This document shows, one piece after another, positions 5,800 through 6,200 of a stretch of DNA of 6,200 nt. This DNA is from JAGNRR01 sp964389575 (lineage in GTDB: Bacteria > Bacteroidota > Bacteroidia > Chitinophagales > Chitinophagaceae). The translations under genes were made by a program, and so were the position numbers. Positions within the stretch are counted from its first letter, which is position 1, and each line of letters starts with the position of its first letter. The notes under the pieces were generated by a model. The model ran no database searches. It was given only the letters and a program-made list of their open reading frames with translations, and was not told the DNA's origin. The DNA lies in assembly GCA_964389575.1 (NCBI GenBank), contig CAYMFF010000099.1, positions 1-6,200 of the forward strand. The letters are read 5' to 3'.

Positions 5800-6200
5800 G
5801 GTCATTCTCAAATTTATGTTTTTTTAATAAGATATCCAAAGGGCTTTCGACACTCTTATTGTTAATATTTAATACATGGGTATATATTTCAGTGGTTTTG
5901 GAGCTAGAGTGGCCTAGTGCTTTTTGTATATAGCGTAGGTTAGTACCCGCCTGCATAAGGTGAGTAGCAAAACTATGGCGCAAGGTATGCGGCGTGGCCC
6001 AAGCATTGCAACCCGATTCTTTTACCGCGTTTCTAAAAACGGATTGTACGCTAGTAGCCGAGTATTTTCCGCCTTGTTGCCCTTCAAATAACCAATAGCT
6101 CGGTTTATACTGGCGGTAGTAGGTGCGCAGTAAGGCTAGCAAAGCAGGTGATAACACAGTTTGTCTATCTTTCTTTCCTTTGGCGCCTTTAATGTTTATG
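5789..6200 (-). CDS. Tyrosine recombinase/integrase, C-terminal catalytic part (5' end outside window)
   Basis: Site-specific DNA recombinase of the XerD/IntI-like tyrosine recombinase family, cutting and rejoining DNA through a 3'-phosphotyrosine. The frame is open from the window edge (first full codon at 6199-6197) to a TAG stop at 5789-5791, giving 136 visible residues. Counting from the edge, the likely beta-hairpin lysine is K7 in GAKGKKDR, the HxxR box is H71/R74 in TPHTLRHSFATHL, the second histidine is H97 in LGHSS, and the nucleophile is Y106 in TEIYTHV. The N-terminal DNA-binding domain and first catalytic arginine lie outside the window. The SPLD tail (119-122) is shared with integron integrases and with many Bacteroidota integrases. 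The extra helix insertion of true IntI proteins, expected between the LSPALL and YWLFEGQ segments, is absent. An internal GTG at 6157 is not a credible start because the family fold continues upstream. Base composition is clearly more GC-rich than the operon. Family call is secure; its target site is inferred. Confidence 0.95.
   Translation of the reverse strand, partial: INIKGAKGKKDRQTVLSPALLALLRTYYRQYKPSYWLFEGQQGGKYSATSVQSVFRNAVKESGCNAWATPHTLRHSFATHLMQAGTNLRYIQKALGHSSSKTTEIYTHVLNINNKSVESPLDILLKKHKFENDPSV

Noticed and set aside
5618..5827. Plus-strand frame for a 69-aa hydrophobic peptide
   Set aside because: It spans the operon promoter, both stem-loops and the end of the recombinase gene on the other strand. 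Its Cys/Trp/Tyr-rich composition looks like translated non-coding AT-rich DNA.
1..6200. CRISPR array, tRNA or rRNA gene, insertion sequence with transposase
   Set aside because: No regularly spaced direct repeats, no cloverleaf or rRNA-like segment and no transposase motif were seen on either strand.

Overview
The window looks like an accessory island from a Bacteroidota genome. It is AT-rich, its genes start without recognisable Shine-Dalgarno sequences, and the first gene of the main operon has a Bacteroidota-type promoter (TTTG, 18-nt spacer, TATATTTG matching TAnnTTTG). The DUF1016 nuclease and the tyrosine recombinase also resemble Bacteroidota members of their families. All real genes lie on the minus strand, so the window is best read from right to left.

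Right edge (5789-6200): the C-terminal part of a XerD/IntI-like tyrosine recombinase that enters from outside the window, visibly richer in G+C than the rest. It is followed by about 220 bp of structured non-coding DNA with two stem-loops, an attachment-site-like motif at 5740-5771, and the promoter of the next operon.

Centre (330-5567): five genes packed with gaps of 2 bp or overlaps of 8-11 bp, almost certainly one transcript. In order they are a 76-aa basic helical protein, a 583-aa GHKL-fold ATPase with two tandem CxxC-x4-CxC zinc motifs, a 256-aa mainly beta protein of unknown family, a 477-aa protein whose N-terminal half resembles DUF6339, and a 354-aa DUF1016/YhcG-type PD-(D/E)xK nuclease. 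A GHKL ATPase, uncharacterised partners and a nuclease beside a recombinase suggest a mobile anti-phage or restriction-like system. I do not recognise this gene set as a named defence system. No methyltransferase, helicase or toxin-antitoxin pair is visible here.

Left edge (1-329): no gene, but strongly structured DNA. A hairpin starts at the stop codon of the nuclease gene. Beyond it is a 180-bp element (51-230) bounded by imperfect inverted repeats with hairpins inside. One of these repeats shares an identical 11-mer and further similarity with the motif beside the recombinase at the other end of the locus. This fits, without proving, the operon having moved as one large cassette-like unit: recombinase, site, promoter, five genes, structured site after the last stop.
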